NCBI GenBank assembly: GCA_963925895.1
Contig: CAWUVH010000025.1
Coordinates: 1-19,494 of the forward strand
Direction: 5' to 3'
DNA length: 19,494 nucleotides
Source of the DNA: Eutrophovita sp913057845
Lineage (GTDB): Bacteria > Pseudomonadota > Gammaproteobacteria > Burkholderiales > Eutrophovitaceae
Under the pieces are notes generated by a model. It ran no database searches. It was not told the origin of the DNA and saw only the letters and a program-made list of their open reading frames with translations. Both the position numbers and the translations under genes were made by a program. Positions 7,479-15,585 of this stretch are shown here, one piece after another. Each line of letters opens with the position of its first letter. Within the stretch, counting starts at the first letter, position 1.

Positions 7479-8583
7479 ATGGAAGCCGAATACACAAACG
7501 CGATAAAAGAAAAAATACAGGATTTAGTCAATCGAACCTCACAACTTCGGGGGTACCTTTGACTACGATGTCAAATGTGATCGCCTCGCCGAAGTAGAAC
7601 GTCTTTTAGAAGACCCAGAAATCTGGAAAAACCCAGAAAATGCCCAAGAAATAGGCAAAGAAAAGAAATCGCTTGAAGCTGTGGTCACAGTTTTATCATC
7701 GACTACTGCTCAAGTGAAAGACATGGGGGAGCTGCTCTCCCTTGTAGTCGACGAGAATGATGAGGAAACCCTTCAATCAATTGAGCTCGATTTATCTCAA
7801 GCGGAAACTAGAATCGCAGACCTCGAATTTAAACGCATGTTCTCAAATCCGATTGACAAGAATGGATGCTTTCTCGACATTCAATCAGGCGCAGGCGGAA
7901 CAGAAAGTCAGGACTGGGCGGCCATGCTCTTACGCATGTATGCGCGATACACAGATATCAAATCCTTTAGCGCTGAAGTCTTAGAAGAATCTCCGGGTGA
8001 AGTTGCCGGAATTAAAAGCGCCGTATTAAAAATTTCAGGCGAATACGCGTATGGAACACTGCGAACCGAAACTGGAATTCACCGACTGGTTAGAAAATCC
8101 CCATTCGACTCAAATGCCAAAAGGCACACGTCGTTCGCAAGCGTATTTGTGTACCCCGAAGTCGATGACTCGATTGATGTCGAGATAAATCCGGCAGAAC
8201 TCAGGATCGATACCTATCGAGCCAGTGGAGCTGGGGGACAGCACGTTAACCGAACGGATTCGGCAGTACGCATCACTCACATTCCAACCAATACCGTTGT
8301 ACAGTGCCAAAACGACAGATCCCAACATAAAAATAGAGCGGAGGCGATGTCCATGCTCAAATCAAAACTCTATGAACTGGAGCTTCGCAAACGCCAATCG
8401 GAACAACAAAAACTTGAAGATTCAAAATCGGACATTGGCTGGGGTCACCAAATTCGATCCTACGTACTCGACCAATCTCGGATAAAAGATTTACGCACTA
8501 ATGTCGAAACAGGTAATACGCAAGCTATATTAGACGGCAACCTAGACATATTCATACAAGCAAGTCTCAAACAAGGTCTCTAA
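7479..8583 (+). CDS. prfB: Peptide chain release factor 2 (RF2), programmed +1 frameshift
   Basis: RF2 ends translation at UGA and UAA. The gene is in two frames: 7479-7559 (27 codons ending CGG GGG TAC CTT), then an in-frame TGA at 7560-7562, then the +1 frame from GAC at 7561 to the stop at 8583. Together they give 367 residues, the usual RF2 length. The first segment (MEAEYTNAIKEKIQDLVNRT) aligns with E. coli RF2 up to LRGYL, where the shift occurs, and DYD continues it. The stop-recognition tripeptide SPF is in VRKSPFDSNAKRH and the catalytic GGQ is in SGAGGQHVNRTDS. An ATG seven codons upstream (7458) is in frame and could also start the protein, but neither start has a well-spaced Shine-Dalgarno. 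A prediction starting at GTG 7681 would lose 67 residues. lysS follows after 15 bases. Confidence 0.97.
7549..7563 (+). promoter_or_regulatory. RF2 autoregulatory +1 frameshift signal
   Basis: The site reads GGGGGTACCTTTGAC. A Shine-Dalgarno-like GGGGGT (pairing with 16S rRNA with one G-U) is followed by two bases and the slippery codon CTT, then TGA and C. The two-base spacing and the poor-context stop TGAC are the same as in E. coli. When RF2 is scarce, ribosomes pause at the TGA and slip forward by one base, which lets RF2 adjust its own level. The usual A before the run of G is replaced by C. Confidence 0.95.
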
Positions 8584-8598
8584 CCGATAGGGAATTTC

Positions 8599-10110
8599 AT
8601 GTCAGAAACCAATAACTCACCTCAAACAGCAGCAATCGATACCAATCAGATCATCGAAGAACGGCGCGCCAAACTGAGTAAGCTTCGAGAGGCTGGGAAT
8701 GCATTCCCAAACGACTTCGAAAGAAAAGATTTAGCGCAAGAGATGCATGACAAGTATGGCGAACTTGACAAAGAAGGACTTGAAGAAATACAGGCAAGCG
8801 CGACTGTGGCCGGCAGAATCATGTTAAAACGCGTCATGGGGAAAGCCAGCTTCGCAACAATACAAGACATGTCAGGTCAGATTCAACTCTATATTAACAA
8901 TGAGGGTATTGGAGAGGAAGAACATGCAGCTTTTAAACATTGGGATTTAGGTGACATCATTGGAGCATCTGGTGTTTTATTTAAGACCAAAACGGGAGAG
9001 CTCAGTCTCCGAGTGAGCGACCTACGACTATTAACTAAATCGTTGCGTCCATTACCCGAAAAATTCCATGGGCTTACGGATCAAGAGCAACGTTTTCGCC
9101 AACGCTATGTCGACCTCATCGTTACACCTGAGGCAAGGAAGAATTTCCAAACACGATCGAAGGCAATACAAATATTGCGGACATTTTTCACCGACCGAGG
9201 GTACCTGGAGGTTGAGACTCCAATGATGCAATCGATTCCAGGTGGCGCTACGGCGAAACCATTTATCACACATCACAATGCGCTCGATATGCAACTCTAT
9301 CTAAGAGTCGCTCCAGAGTTATATTTAAAACGACTTGTCGTTGGTGGTTTTGAGAAAGTTTTTGAAATTAACCGCAACTTCCGTAATGAGGGTATATCGA
9401 CCAGACACAATCCAGAATTCACAATGCTTGAGTTCTACGAAGCTTATCGAGATTACCGCTACTTAATGGACCTAACCGAAACAATGCTTCGGGAGCTTGC
9501 AGAAGCCTGCACAGGCTCAAGCCAGATCACCTACCAAGGACAGGAGATCGACTTCGCTAAACCTTTTCAACGCCTCACTATGGCTGAAGCGATCTACACA
9601 CATAACAAGATCTACACCCGAGAAAATCTTCAAGACCCTGAATTTTTACGTCAGGAACTCACCAAACGGAAAGTGTTGACCTACCCAACCGATGGCTTGG
9701 GCATGTTGCAGCTCAAGTTATTCGAAGACACCACGGAAGAAAAACTGATCGAACCGACGTTTATCGTTGCCCACCCGACCGATGTGTCCCCGCTAGCAAG
9801 GAGCAATGACGAACAACCGGAGCTTACTGACCGATTCGAGCTATTCATTGCAGGAAGAGAAATCGCCAATGGCTTCTCAGAGCTCAATGACCCTGAGGAC
9901 CAAGCCAATCGCTTTAAAAATCAGGCTGAGGCTAAAGCGCAAGGTGACGATGAAGCCATGTTCTATGACAGCGATTACATACGCGCCCTTGAGTATGGCA
10001 TGCCACCTACCGCAGGAGAAGGTATCGGCATAGACCGTCTAATCATGCTTTTAACCGACAGTGCTTCCATACGTGAAGTCATATTATTTCCACAAATGAG
10101 ATCTGAGTAA
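8599..10110 (+). CDS. lysS: Lysyl-tRNA synthetase, class II
   Basis: Charges tRNA-Lys with lysine. At 503 residues it has the usual class II LysRS length. An N-terminal OB-fold anticodon-binding domain lies at about 68-148 (ATVAGRIMLKRVMGKASFAT onward). It is followed by the class II catalytic core with motif 1 near 193-212 (LRTFFTDRGYLEVETPMMQS), motif 2 at 252-283 (FEINRNFRNEGISTRHNPEF) and motif 3 at 473-486 (GEGIGIDRLIMLLT). The linker YRDYRYLMDLTE after motif 2 is also typical. The ATG is 15 bases after the prfB stop with a GGGAA ribosome site, so it is very likely co-transcribed with prfB, a common arrangement. The next gene starts two bases after its stop. Confidence 0.98.
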   Translation: MSETNNSPQTAAIDTNQIIEERRAKLSKLREAGNAFPNDFERKDLAQEMHDKYGELDKEGLEEIQASATVAGRIMLKRVMGKASFATIQDMSGQIQLYINNEGIGEEEHAAFKHWDLGDIIGASGVLFKTKTGELSLRVSDLRLLTKSLRPLPEKFHGLTDQEQRFRQRYVDLIVTPEARKNFQTRSKAIQILRTFFTDRGYLEVETPMMQSIPGGATAKPFITHHNALDMQLYLRVAPELYLKRLVVGGFEKVFEINRNFRNEGISTRHNPEFTMLEFYEAYRDYRYLMDLTETMLRELAEACTGSSQITYQGQEIDFAKPFQRLTMAEAIYTHNKIYTRENLQDPEFLRQELTKRKVLTYPTDGLGMLQLKLFEDTTEEKLIEPTFIVAHPTDVSPLARSNDEQPELTDRFELFIAGREIANGFSELNDPEDQANRFKNQAEAKAQGDDEAMFYDSDYIRALEYGMPPTAGEGIGIDRLIMLLTDSASIREVILFPQMRSE

Positions 10111-10112
10111 GC

Positions 10113-12083
10113 ATGTCTACAGCACCAAAAATACTCTGGAAACCTACTGAGGCTAGAGTCAAATCATCACACATCACTGCGTTTATTAAATATATAAAAA
10201 TAAATAATAATAAACAGATACTTAAAATAAAATCCTCAAGTACTTTATATGACTGGTCAATTGCCGAACCTACATCATTTTGGAGTGAACTATGGGATTA
10301 CTGTGATGTAATTGCTTCAAAAAAAGGAAGCACCATACTGAAGCATCCAGACAAAATGCCTGGAGCAGAATGGTTTCCAGAAGCCCGCCTCAACTATGCG
10401 GAAAACCTATTACGTCAGAGGGACGATCAAGAAGCAATCGTTTTCCGAGGAGAAGATAAAGTTAGTAATCGCCTGACCTATGCGGAACTCTATGATGCCG
10501 TCTCCATAACGGCTCAAGCACTGGCCAAACAAGGTGTTGTAAAAGGTGATCGAGTTGCGGCTTTTTTACCCAATTTACCAGACACCATCATCTTCATGCT
10601 GGCAGCCTCGAGCTTGGGCGCGCTATGGTCATCCTGCTCCCCTGACTTTGGAACACAAGGGGTACTGGACCGATTTGGTCAAATCAAACCTAAGATTCTA
10701 ATAGGCGTAGATGGCTACTACTACAACGGCAAACACATCGACACACTGGATAAGCTTGGTGAGATAGCGAACTCACTCACCTCTTTACAGAAAGTGATTG
10801 TTGTACCATACACGGAATCTAAACCAAAAATCTCGGCAATAAAAAAATCGGTTCTGTTGAATGACTTCGTTCGCCCGTTCAAACCAAGAACAATTCAGTT
10901 TGAACAAGTACCTTTTAATCACCCTTTGTTCATCATGTTCTCGTCTGGCACCACAGGTGTGCCAAAGTGCATCGTGCACGGACATGGCGGAACCCTACTG
11001 CAACACCTAAAAGAACATCGACTGCATACAGATTTAAAAGTCAAAGATCGCTTCTTCTATTTCACCACGTGCGGCTGGATGATGTGGAATTGGCTTGTCA
11101 GCGGTCTGGCTTCAGGGGCCACACTCCTATTATTTGATGGAGCTCCAACCTACCCAAAAGGTGATGCACTCTTTGATTTCGCCCAAGCAGAGAGAATGAC
11201 TATTTTTGGAACCTCAGCAAAATATATCGATGCCATTTCTAAAATGGGTATGCAACCCGCACGAACCCACAAACTGCCTCACCTTAAAACCATCACTTCA
11301 ACAGGTTCGCCCCTCTCCCCAGAGAGTTTTGACTATGTCTATACCAAAATCAAGAAAGACGTCTTACTCTCATCCATATCTGGAGGCACAGACATCGTGT
11401 CGTGCTTTGTGCTCGGCGACCCAACTCTGCCAGTTTATCGGGGAGAGATACAACGAAGAGGCTTTGGATTAAACGTTCAAGTGTTCAATGATTTGGGGAA
11501 ACCTGTCACAGGAGAAAAAGGTGAACTGGTATGCACAGGAACGTTCCCTTCTATGCCTATCGGGTTTTGGAACGACAAAGGCGATAAAAAATATCTCAAC
11601 GCCTATTTTTCTCGCTTTAAGAACACATGGTGCCACGGAGACTTCATTGAACTCACTCCGCGCGGTACACTAATCATCTATGGTCGCTCAGATGCTGTCC
11701 TGAATCCAGGCGGGGTTCGAATCGGCACGGCGGAAATATACCGTCAAGTTGAAAAACTCGACTCTGTCGTAGAGAGCCTCGTCATTGGTCAAAACTGGCA
11801 AGACGACACCCGTGTGGTCTTGTTCGTTCGCCTTCGTGATGGATTACAACTTGATGAATGTTTGCAGACCACAATAAGACAGGCCATCAGAGCAAATACA
11901 ACACCCCGCCATGTCCCTGCAAAAATCCTACAGGTCCCAGATATTCCTAGGACTAAAAGTGGAAAAATTGTTGAGTTAGCAGTCAGGAACCTGGTTCATA
12001 ACGAGCCTGTCAAAAACATAGAAGCCCTCGCAAACCCTGAGGCGCTCATACACTTCAAAAATAGAGAGGAATTAACGACGTAA
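10113..12083 (+). CDS. Acetoacetyl-CoA synthetase (acetoacetate-CoA ligase)
   Basis: An adenylate-forming ligase that activates acetoacetate to acetoacetyl-CoA with ATP, used for ketone-body or PHB-derived carbon and leucine breakdown. At 656 residues it fits the acetoacetyl-CoA synthetase family. The N-terminus KILWKPTEARVKSSHITAF and the following HPDKMPGAEWFPEARLNYAE are characteristic. The ATP loop is MFSSGTTGVPKC (275-286), the aromatic/adenine motif SISGGTDI is at 421-428, YGRSDAVLNPGGVRIGTAEI is at 523-542, and the A10 motif IPRTKSGKI carries the catalytic Lys618. The start codon is only two bases past the lysS stop with no separate ribosome site, so re-initiation is likely. Bases 10187-10232 are strikingly A/T-rich (INNNKQILKIK), a local composition change in a variable part of the protein. 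It is the last gene of the plus-strand run and ends before a shared terminator. Confidence 0.93.
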   Translation: MSTAPKILWKPTEARVKSSHITAFIKYIKINNNKQILKIKSSSTLYDWSIAEPTSFWSELWDYCDVIASKKGSTILKHPDKMPGAEWFPEARLNYAENLLRQRDDQEAIVFRGEDKVSNRLTYAELYDAVSITAQALAKQGVVKGDRVAAFLPNLPDTIIFMLAASSLGALWSSCSPDFGTQGVLDRFGQIKPKILIGVDGYYYNGKHIDTLDKLGEIANSLTSLQKVIVVPYTESKPKISAIKKSVLLNDFVRPFKPRTIQFEQVPFNHPLFIMFSSGTTGVPKCIVHGHGGTLLQHLKEHRLHTDLKVKDRFFYFTTCGWMMWNWLVSGLASGATLLLFDGAPTYPKGDALFDFAQAERMTIFGTSAKYIDAISKMGMQPARTHKLPHLKTITSTGSPLSPESFDYVYTKIKKDVLLSSISGGTDIVSCFVLGDPTLPVYRGEIQRRGFGLNVQVFNDLGKPVTGEKGELVCTGTFPSMPIGFWNDKGDKKYLNAYFSRFKNTWCHGDFIELTPRGTLIIYGRSDAVLNPGGVRIGTAEIYRQVEKLDSVVESLVIGQNWQDDTRVVLFVRLRDGLQLDECLQTTIRQAIRANTTPRHVPAKILQVPDIPRTKSGKIVELAVRNLVHNEPVKNIEALANPEALIHFKNREELTT

Positions 12084-12108
12084 TAACTTAGATATTGTTT
12101 TTTGTATG

Positions 12109-12137
12109 AAAAAAAACCGATACAAATGTCGTATCGG
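12109..12137 (-). terminator. Intrinsic terminator between converging operons
   Basis: The stem CCGATAC (12117-12123) pairs with GTATCGG (12131-12137) around a 7-base loop. On the minus strand the stem is followed by eight T residues (12116-12109), a classical Rho-independent terminator 29 bases after the beta-barrel gene. On the plus strand the sequence after the stem (ATATTTTCTT) is a weaker T-rich tail, so the hairpin probably also ends transcripts from the acetoacetyl-CoA synthetase side. Confidence 0.88.
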
Positions 12138-12165
12138 ATATTTTCTTATACCATGCTTCCAAAGA

Positions 12166-13749
12166 CTAAAATTTCATTCGCATCTCAACACGAACACCTG
12201 AAATTTCCTCAAGATTTTTACGCTCACCATAGATTGCATCGGTTCTAAAGATCCATCGTCTGGATATAGGCTTTTGATAACGAACACCAATCGCTTGTTG
12301 ATCACCTGGTGCATTACGTAATGGGTCGTTCTCGTTACCAATGATCTGAAGATTCGCATACTCAACGATTAACTGCTGATCTAATGCGAACAGATACATC
12401 ACTCCGATAGCGCCACCAAACGTATCGTTAGCGGTGTCGTCAAGCTTTGGAAAACCGGTAATGCCATCGGTTTCAAAATTAACACCCGTGTTTTTAAGGA
12501 TACCTGCTGCGCCGGTTGCGAGCGGTTGAGGATTATCTTTACCATAGAAAAAGTTAAAGTACGGCACCAAAGTAGACGGTAGGTGCGTAATCCAAGAATT
12601 CTCAATTAATAGCACGAATCCATCAGCCGTTTGATCCACACCGGGAACCGGATCTTGACCAAAGTTCGACAACAAGCGAACACTGTTTGATAACCTTCTA
12701 CCATAACGCTTAGTCCACCCCAACATCACATTGTTGTAGTCCATTTGGACATCGTCTCTGTCGTCGGTCACTCTTGCGTAACCCGCTTCTAGATAACCCT
12801 CTGCAACGTCCACAAATGTCGTCAATGCGTAAAATTTACCGGCATTATCATCTGTCACACCATCTGTTATGAAAACAGGTGTGGTTACTTTATTAAGACC
12901 TACAAAGAAGGTTGCATCGTAGTTCGTGATATCGAACTTCGGTGAATTTTTTGCCTGCAAAGTAACGGCACCACCGACAAACGCATCGTTCACCCATAAA
13001 CCATTTTGCAGAAACAAAGGCACTAAGCCCACTGCAAATGGCAAGTCAAATGTAGTGTACTTGTCAGTAAGACCGGATTGAATATACCCCCAATCACCTT
13101 CGAAAAAGAATGTTTCCGGATCAAAATCCAGCTCCGCTTGAAATCCGTTTCCGTCAACAACGTCAACAGGTGTTCCGCCTAACTCCAAACGTGTCTGCTT
13201 TCCATCATCAAGTGGTTTCACGAACATGTGTAATCGCTCGGTAGCCGTTAGGTTCAGGTCGAATTCTAAATTCAACTGAGACGCCAACTGCGCATTCTCT
13301 ACAGCACCGTTGTCATTGGCTGCAAGAACAGTTCTCCAATCGCCATAAACTAAAAACTGAGGCCTAACCAGGTTTTTGGCGCCAACAAGGTTTATTCCTG
13401 AGCCAAATTCCCCCTCCGAGTACATCGGATAACCCCATTCAATAAGAGGGCGAGGTTCATCTATATTTGTTTTTCCACCATAAATGATAAGTTGCTCCTC
13501 GGCATCGTATGGCGCATCGTAGACCGGGTCAGGCGAAAACCCACCCACGTCGTACTCAATCGGGCTGACACCCTCATCCATTTCAGCTGGTTCCTGATGG
13601 CCGTAATGTTCAGGGCTACTGTTTCTATACTCTAGGACTGTATCAGCGGGCCCTTTTCTCTCGAACTCCAGCTCTTGGGTAACGCCAATGGTAGGCAAAA
13701 GTAGCGTAATTGGCATCATCGCCAAAATTATTCTTATTTTTATAGTCAC
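12166..13749 (-). CDS. Predicted outer-membrane beta-barrel protein of the cytochrome operon
   Basis: A 527-residue secreted protein. The N-terminus (MTIKIRIILAMMPITLLLP..., cleavage near residue 25) is a signal peptide. Residues about 26-90 are acidic and rich in Pro, Tyr and Asp and look like a flexible periplasmic segment. The remainder alternates polar and hydrophobic residues in short strands rich in Tyr, Phe and Trp and closes with MRMKF, a C-terminal Phe typical of BamA-inserted barrels. There are no heme motifs or cysteine pairs, and it does not look like MtrB. The start is GTG directly after the TAA of the preceding cytochrome gene (TAAGTG), with GAGG eight bases upstream. Synthesis is therefore coupled to the cytochrome, which argues for a joint function such as a sheath or pore for electron transfer. 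I cannot assign a named family. Confidence 0.75.
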   Translation of the reverse strand: MTIKIRIILAMMPITLLLPTIGVTQELEFERKGPADTVLEYRNSSPEHYGHQEPAEMDEGVSPIEYDVGGFSPDPVYDAPYDAEEQLIIYGGKTNIDEPRPLIEWGYPMYSEGEFGSGINLVGAKNLVRPQFLVYGDWRTVLAANDNGAVENAQLASQLNLEFDLNLTATERLHMFVKPLDDGKQTRLELGGTPVDVVDGNGFQAELDFDPETFFFEGDWGYIQSGLTDKYTTFDLPFAVGLVPLFLQNGLWVNDAFVGGAVTLQAKNSPKFDITNYDATFFVGLNKVTTPVFITDGVTDDNAGKFYALTTFVDVAEGYLEAGYARVTDDRDDVQMDYNNVMLGWTKRYGRRLSNSVRLLSNFGQDPVPGVDQTADGFVLLIENSWITHLPSTLVPYFNFFYGKDNPQPLATGAAGILKNTGVNFETDGITGFPKLDDTANDTFGGAIGVMYLFALDQQLIVEYANLQIIGNENDPLRNAPGDQQAIGVRYQKPISRRWIFRTDAIYGERKNLEEISGVRVEMRMKF

Positions 13750-15516
13750 TTACTTAACCTCAAATTCGACAGCGTAAGGATGTATGTCTAACATCCATTC
13801 ATTGATAGAGCGCTCCATATCCTGAGTAGCACCGACAAATTTCATGAAGTACAGCGGTTCTGCTCGACTACGCATACGAGCTAAAACCTTGTAGGTTCCC
13901 TTTTTTGTCATTTTCTCAGCAGGAACTTTGTATTTTGCATCTCTCCAACCTAACGGAGGAATCGATCGTCCTTCCATCCTAACGAGAGGCGGATGATTTT
14001 GAACAGATGTTGGCACAGCCGCAGGACGTAAGAATGGCTTCTGATCTACATCAAAGTTAACGGGAAGGTACATTTCTCGATCTGTACCCTTAATGTTTGT
14101 TGTCAGAAACTTTGTTTGCAAATTCACCAATTGATTATCGTATGGGATTTTTCCTGCAGCCACGTCCAACGAATGAATGTCTGCCATATCTCCATAACTA
14201 TCGACATATCCAGACTCGAAAATACGGTCTCCATCAGGATCAATCACAGCAACATTCATCCATATTTCAGGCTGAGCTCCCAATGAGCCTGAGGGCAAAT
14301 TGTGACCATTGTCGACGTTTGTAATCCTAAACCGTAATTTAAGTGGTTCACCCACCTGAGGTGTATCACCATCAAAAAATGGGCCATCTATTCTAGAACC
14401 ATTTTCCATGACCGCCTTGCGATCGAGTTTTTTATCAACTAAGAGCTTTTGATTTTGCTTGATGATATGCCTTGCCCAAAGACGGTCTTCAGTGTCCGCC
14501 CAGGTATCCGGAAATTCTGGAGCTTCGACCTCTCCTCTTTTGAGTTGTTCCTCCCAATCAGCATCGCCCCATGGCGCCCTATAATCAAAGGTCAACCACT
14601 CTTTAATACTCCATCGCAGCGCACGCGGATTAAATGGGAATATACCAGGGTGTGCTATTGGGTAACCCGGGCCATAAAACGCGTGGTTCGCATGTTTTTT
14701 GTTTGTGTCACCAATTACTCTTCCGTTAACGATAGCTGTTGGCCAAGACGCGTATCCTTTTGCTTCCCCCGGAATTTTGCCCATGTGACAGTCTTGACAT
14801 GTCGTTCCCTCTCGAAAGGCTGGAGAATCTCGATATTGCTCCCATACGACTTCCAATTTGATGCCTAAATTTACCTTAACTTGGTGGCATGACACACAAA
14901 ATTCAGACTTGCCTATTTGCTCAAATACTGTAACCCCGCCGTGAATAGGTGTTCCACCTACGCCGGGCTCGTCAGTAACTCGATATTCTTCTTTATTACC
15001 GATAACTGTTGGGAAATTCTCACCACCTCCTGAATTATAAACGGGGTCAAAAATGGTTCCCGGAACAATATGACGCTCGCCATTCACTTTTCCGAACTGC
15101 GCATTCACTCGATGACACGTAACACAGGTGATGCCTTCTCTTGCCACAATACTTCGATCCCAGAGCGGCAGCTCACGCGGTTCACCTTTCTGTGTTCCAA
15201 CCTGTTGATGGCAACGCGTACAGAAAGTCCCCATCGTACCGTCAGTCAATGCATTTACAGCCTGTTCGAATTTATGAAACATAGGAGAAACCGACGCATA
15301 AGCATGGTTTGACGAAGCCCATTCCCAGAATTGCTTTTGGTGACACATTGCACATTTCGTGGCGGATGGGAATTCGTCATTCATCAAAACATCTAGGTGA
15401 GCACTGTTCCCATCTGCTAATTCAACGGGATTTCTCTCCGCAAATGCGGCGGGCGAAATCAACAATGTCACTATCGCGAATACTACTGCTAAACATTTCG
15501 ATCCATACTTATTCAT
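13750..15516 (-). CDS. Periplasmic five-heme cytochrome c with C-terminal beta-rich domain
   Basis: A 588-residue exported protein with a signal peptide (MNKYGSKCLAVVFAIVTLLI, cleavage after AFA near 26). Five CXXCH heme sites lie in the N-terminal half: CAMCH (55-59), CTRCH (99-103), CVTCH (131-135), CVSCH (207-211) and CQDCH (240-244). Additional histidines such as HANHAF (275-280) are candidate distal ligands. Residues about 380-588 have no heme site and look like a beta-sandwich. They include NVDNGHNLPSGSLG (400-413), a GHxLP[ST]G element I associate with C-terminal parts of multiheme cytochromes of the c554-like group. It lies 69 bases after the other pentaheme gene and directly before the barrel gene. 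Electron transfer in the periplasm is well supported; whether the protein is also an enzyme cannot be told. Confidence 0.85.
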   Translation of the reverse strand: MNKYGSKCLAVVFAIVTLLISPAAFAERNPVELADGNSAHLDVLMNDEFPSATKCAMCHQKQFWEWASSNHAYASVSPMFHKFEQAVNALTDGTMGTFCTRCHQQVGTQKGEPRELPLWDRSIVAREGITCVTCHRVNAQFGKVNGERHIVPGTIFDPVYNSGGGENFPTVIGNKEEYRVTDEPGVGGTPIHGGVTVFEQIGKSEFCVSCHQVKVNLGIKLEVVWEQYRDSPAFREGTTCQDCHMGKIPGEAKGYASWPTAIVNGRVIGDTNKKHANHAFYGPGYPIAHPGIFPFNPRALRWSIKEWLTFDYRAPWGDADWEEQLKRGEVEAPEFPDTWADTEDRLWARHIIKQNQKLLVDKKLDRKAVMENGSRIDGPFFDGDTPQVGEPLKLRFRITNVDNGHNLPSGSLGAQPEIWMNVAVIDPDGDRIFESGYVDSYGDMADIHSLDVAAGKIPYDNQLVNLQTKFLTTNIKGTDREMYLPVNFDVDQKPFLRPAAVPTSVQNHPPLVRMEGRSIPPLGWRDAKYKVPAEKMTKKGTYKVLARMRSRAEPLYFMKFVGATQDMERSINEWMLDIHPYAVEFEVK

Positions 15517-15585
15517 GCTGCCGGCTACCTTCTTTCAAAAAAATCCATATCTAGCGTTTCGATATTGAATTAATTAATTAACAAA

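Noticed and set aside
14449..14868. 139-codon open frame on the plus strand inside the pentaheme cytochrome gene
   Set aside because: It is antisense to a gene with five heme motifs and a signal peptide, has no recognisable domain, and its composition looks like a shadow of the real frame.
12166..15516. Identification of the barrel and cytochromes as MtrAB or as a NapC/NrfA-type nitrate or nitrite system
   Set aside because: The barrel is too short for MtrB and lacks its cysteine motif, no cytochrome here has ten hemes in a free MtrA-sized protein, and no CXXCK heme site or NapC-like anchor is present.
15561..15582. TAATTAATTA repeat between the two pentaheme genes
   Set aside because: It is a short low-complexity stretch in a 69-base operon gap, with no T-tract hairpin or clear promoter pair around it.
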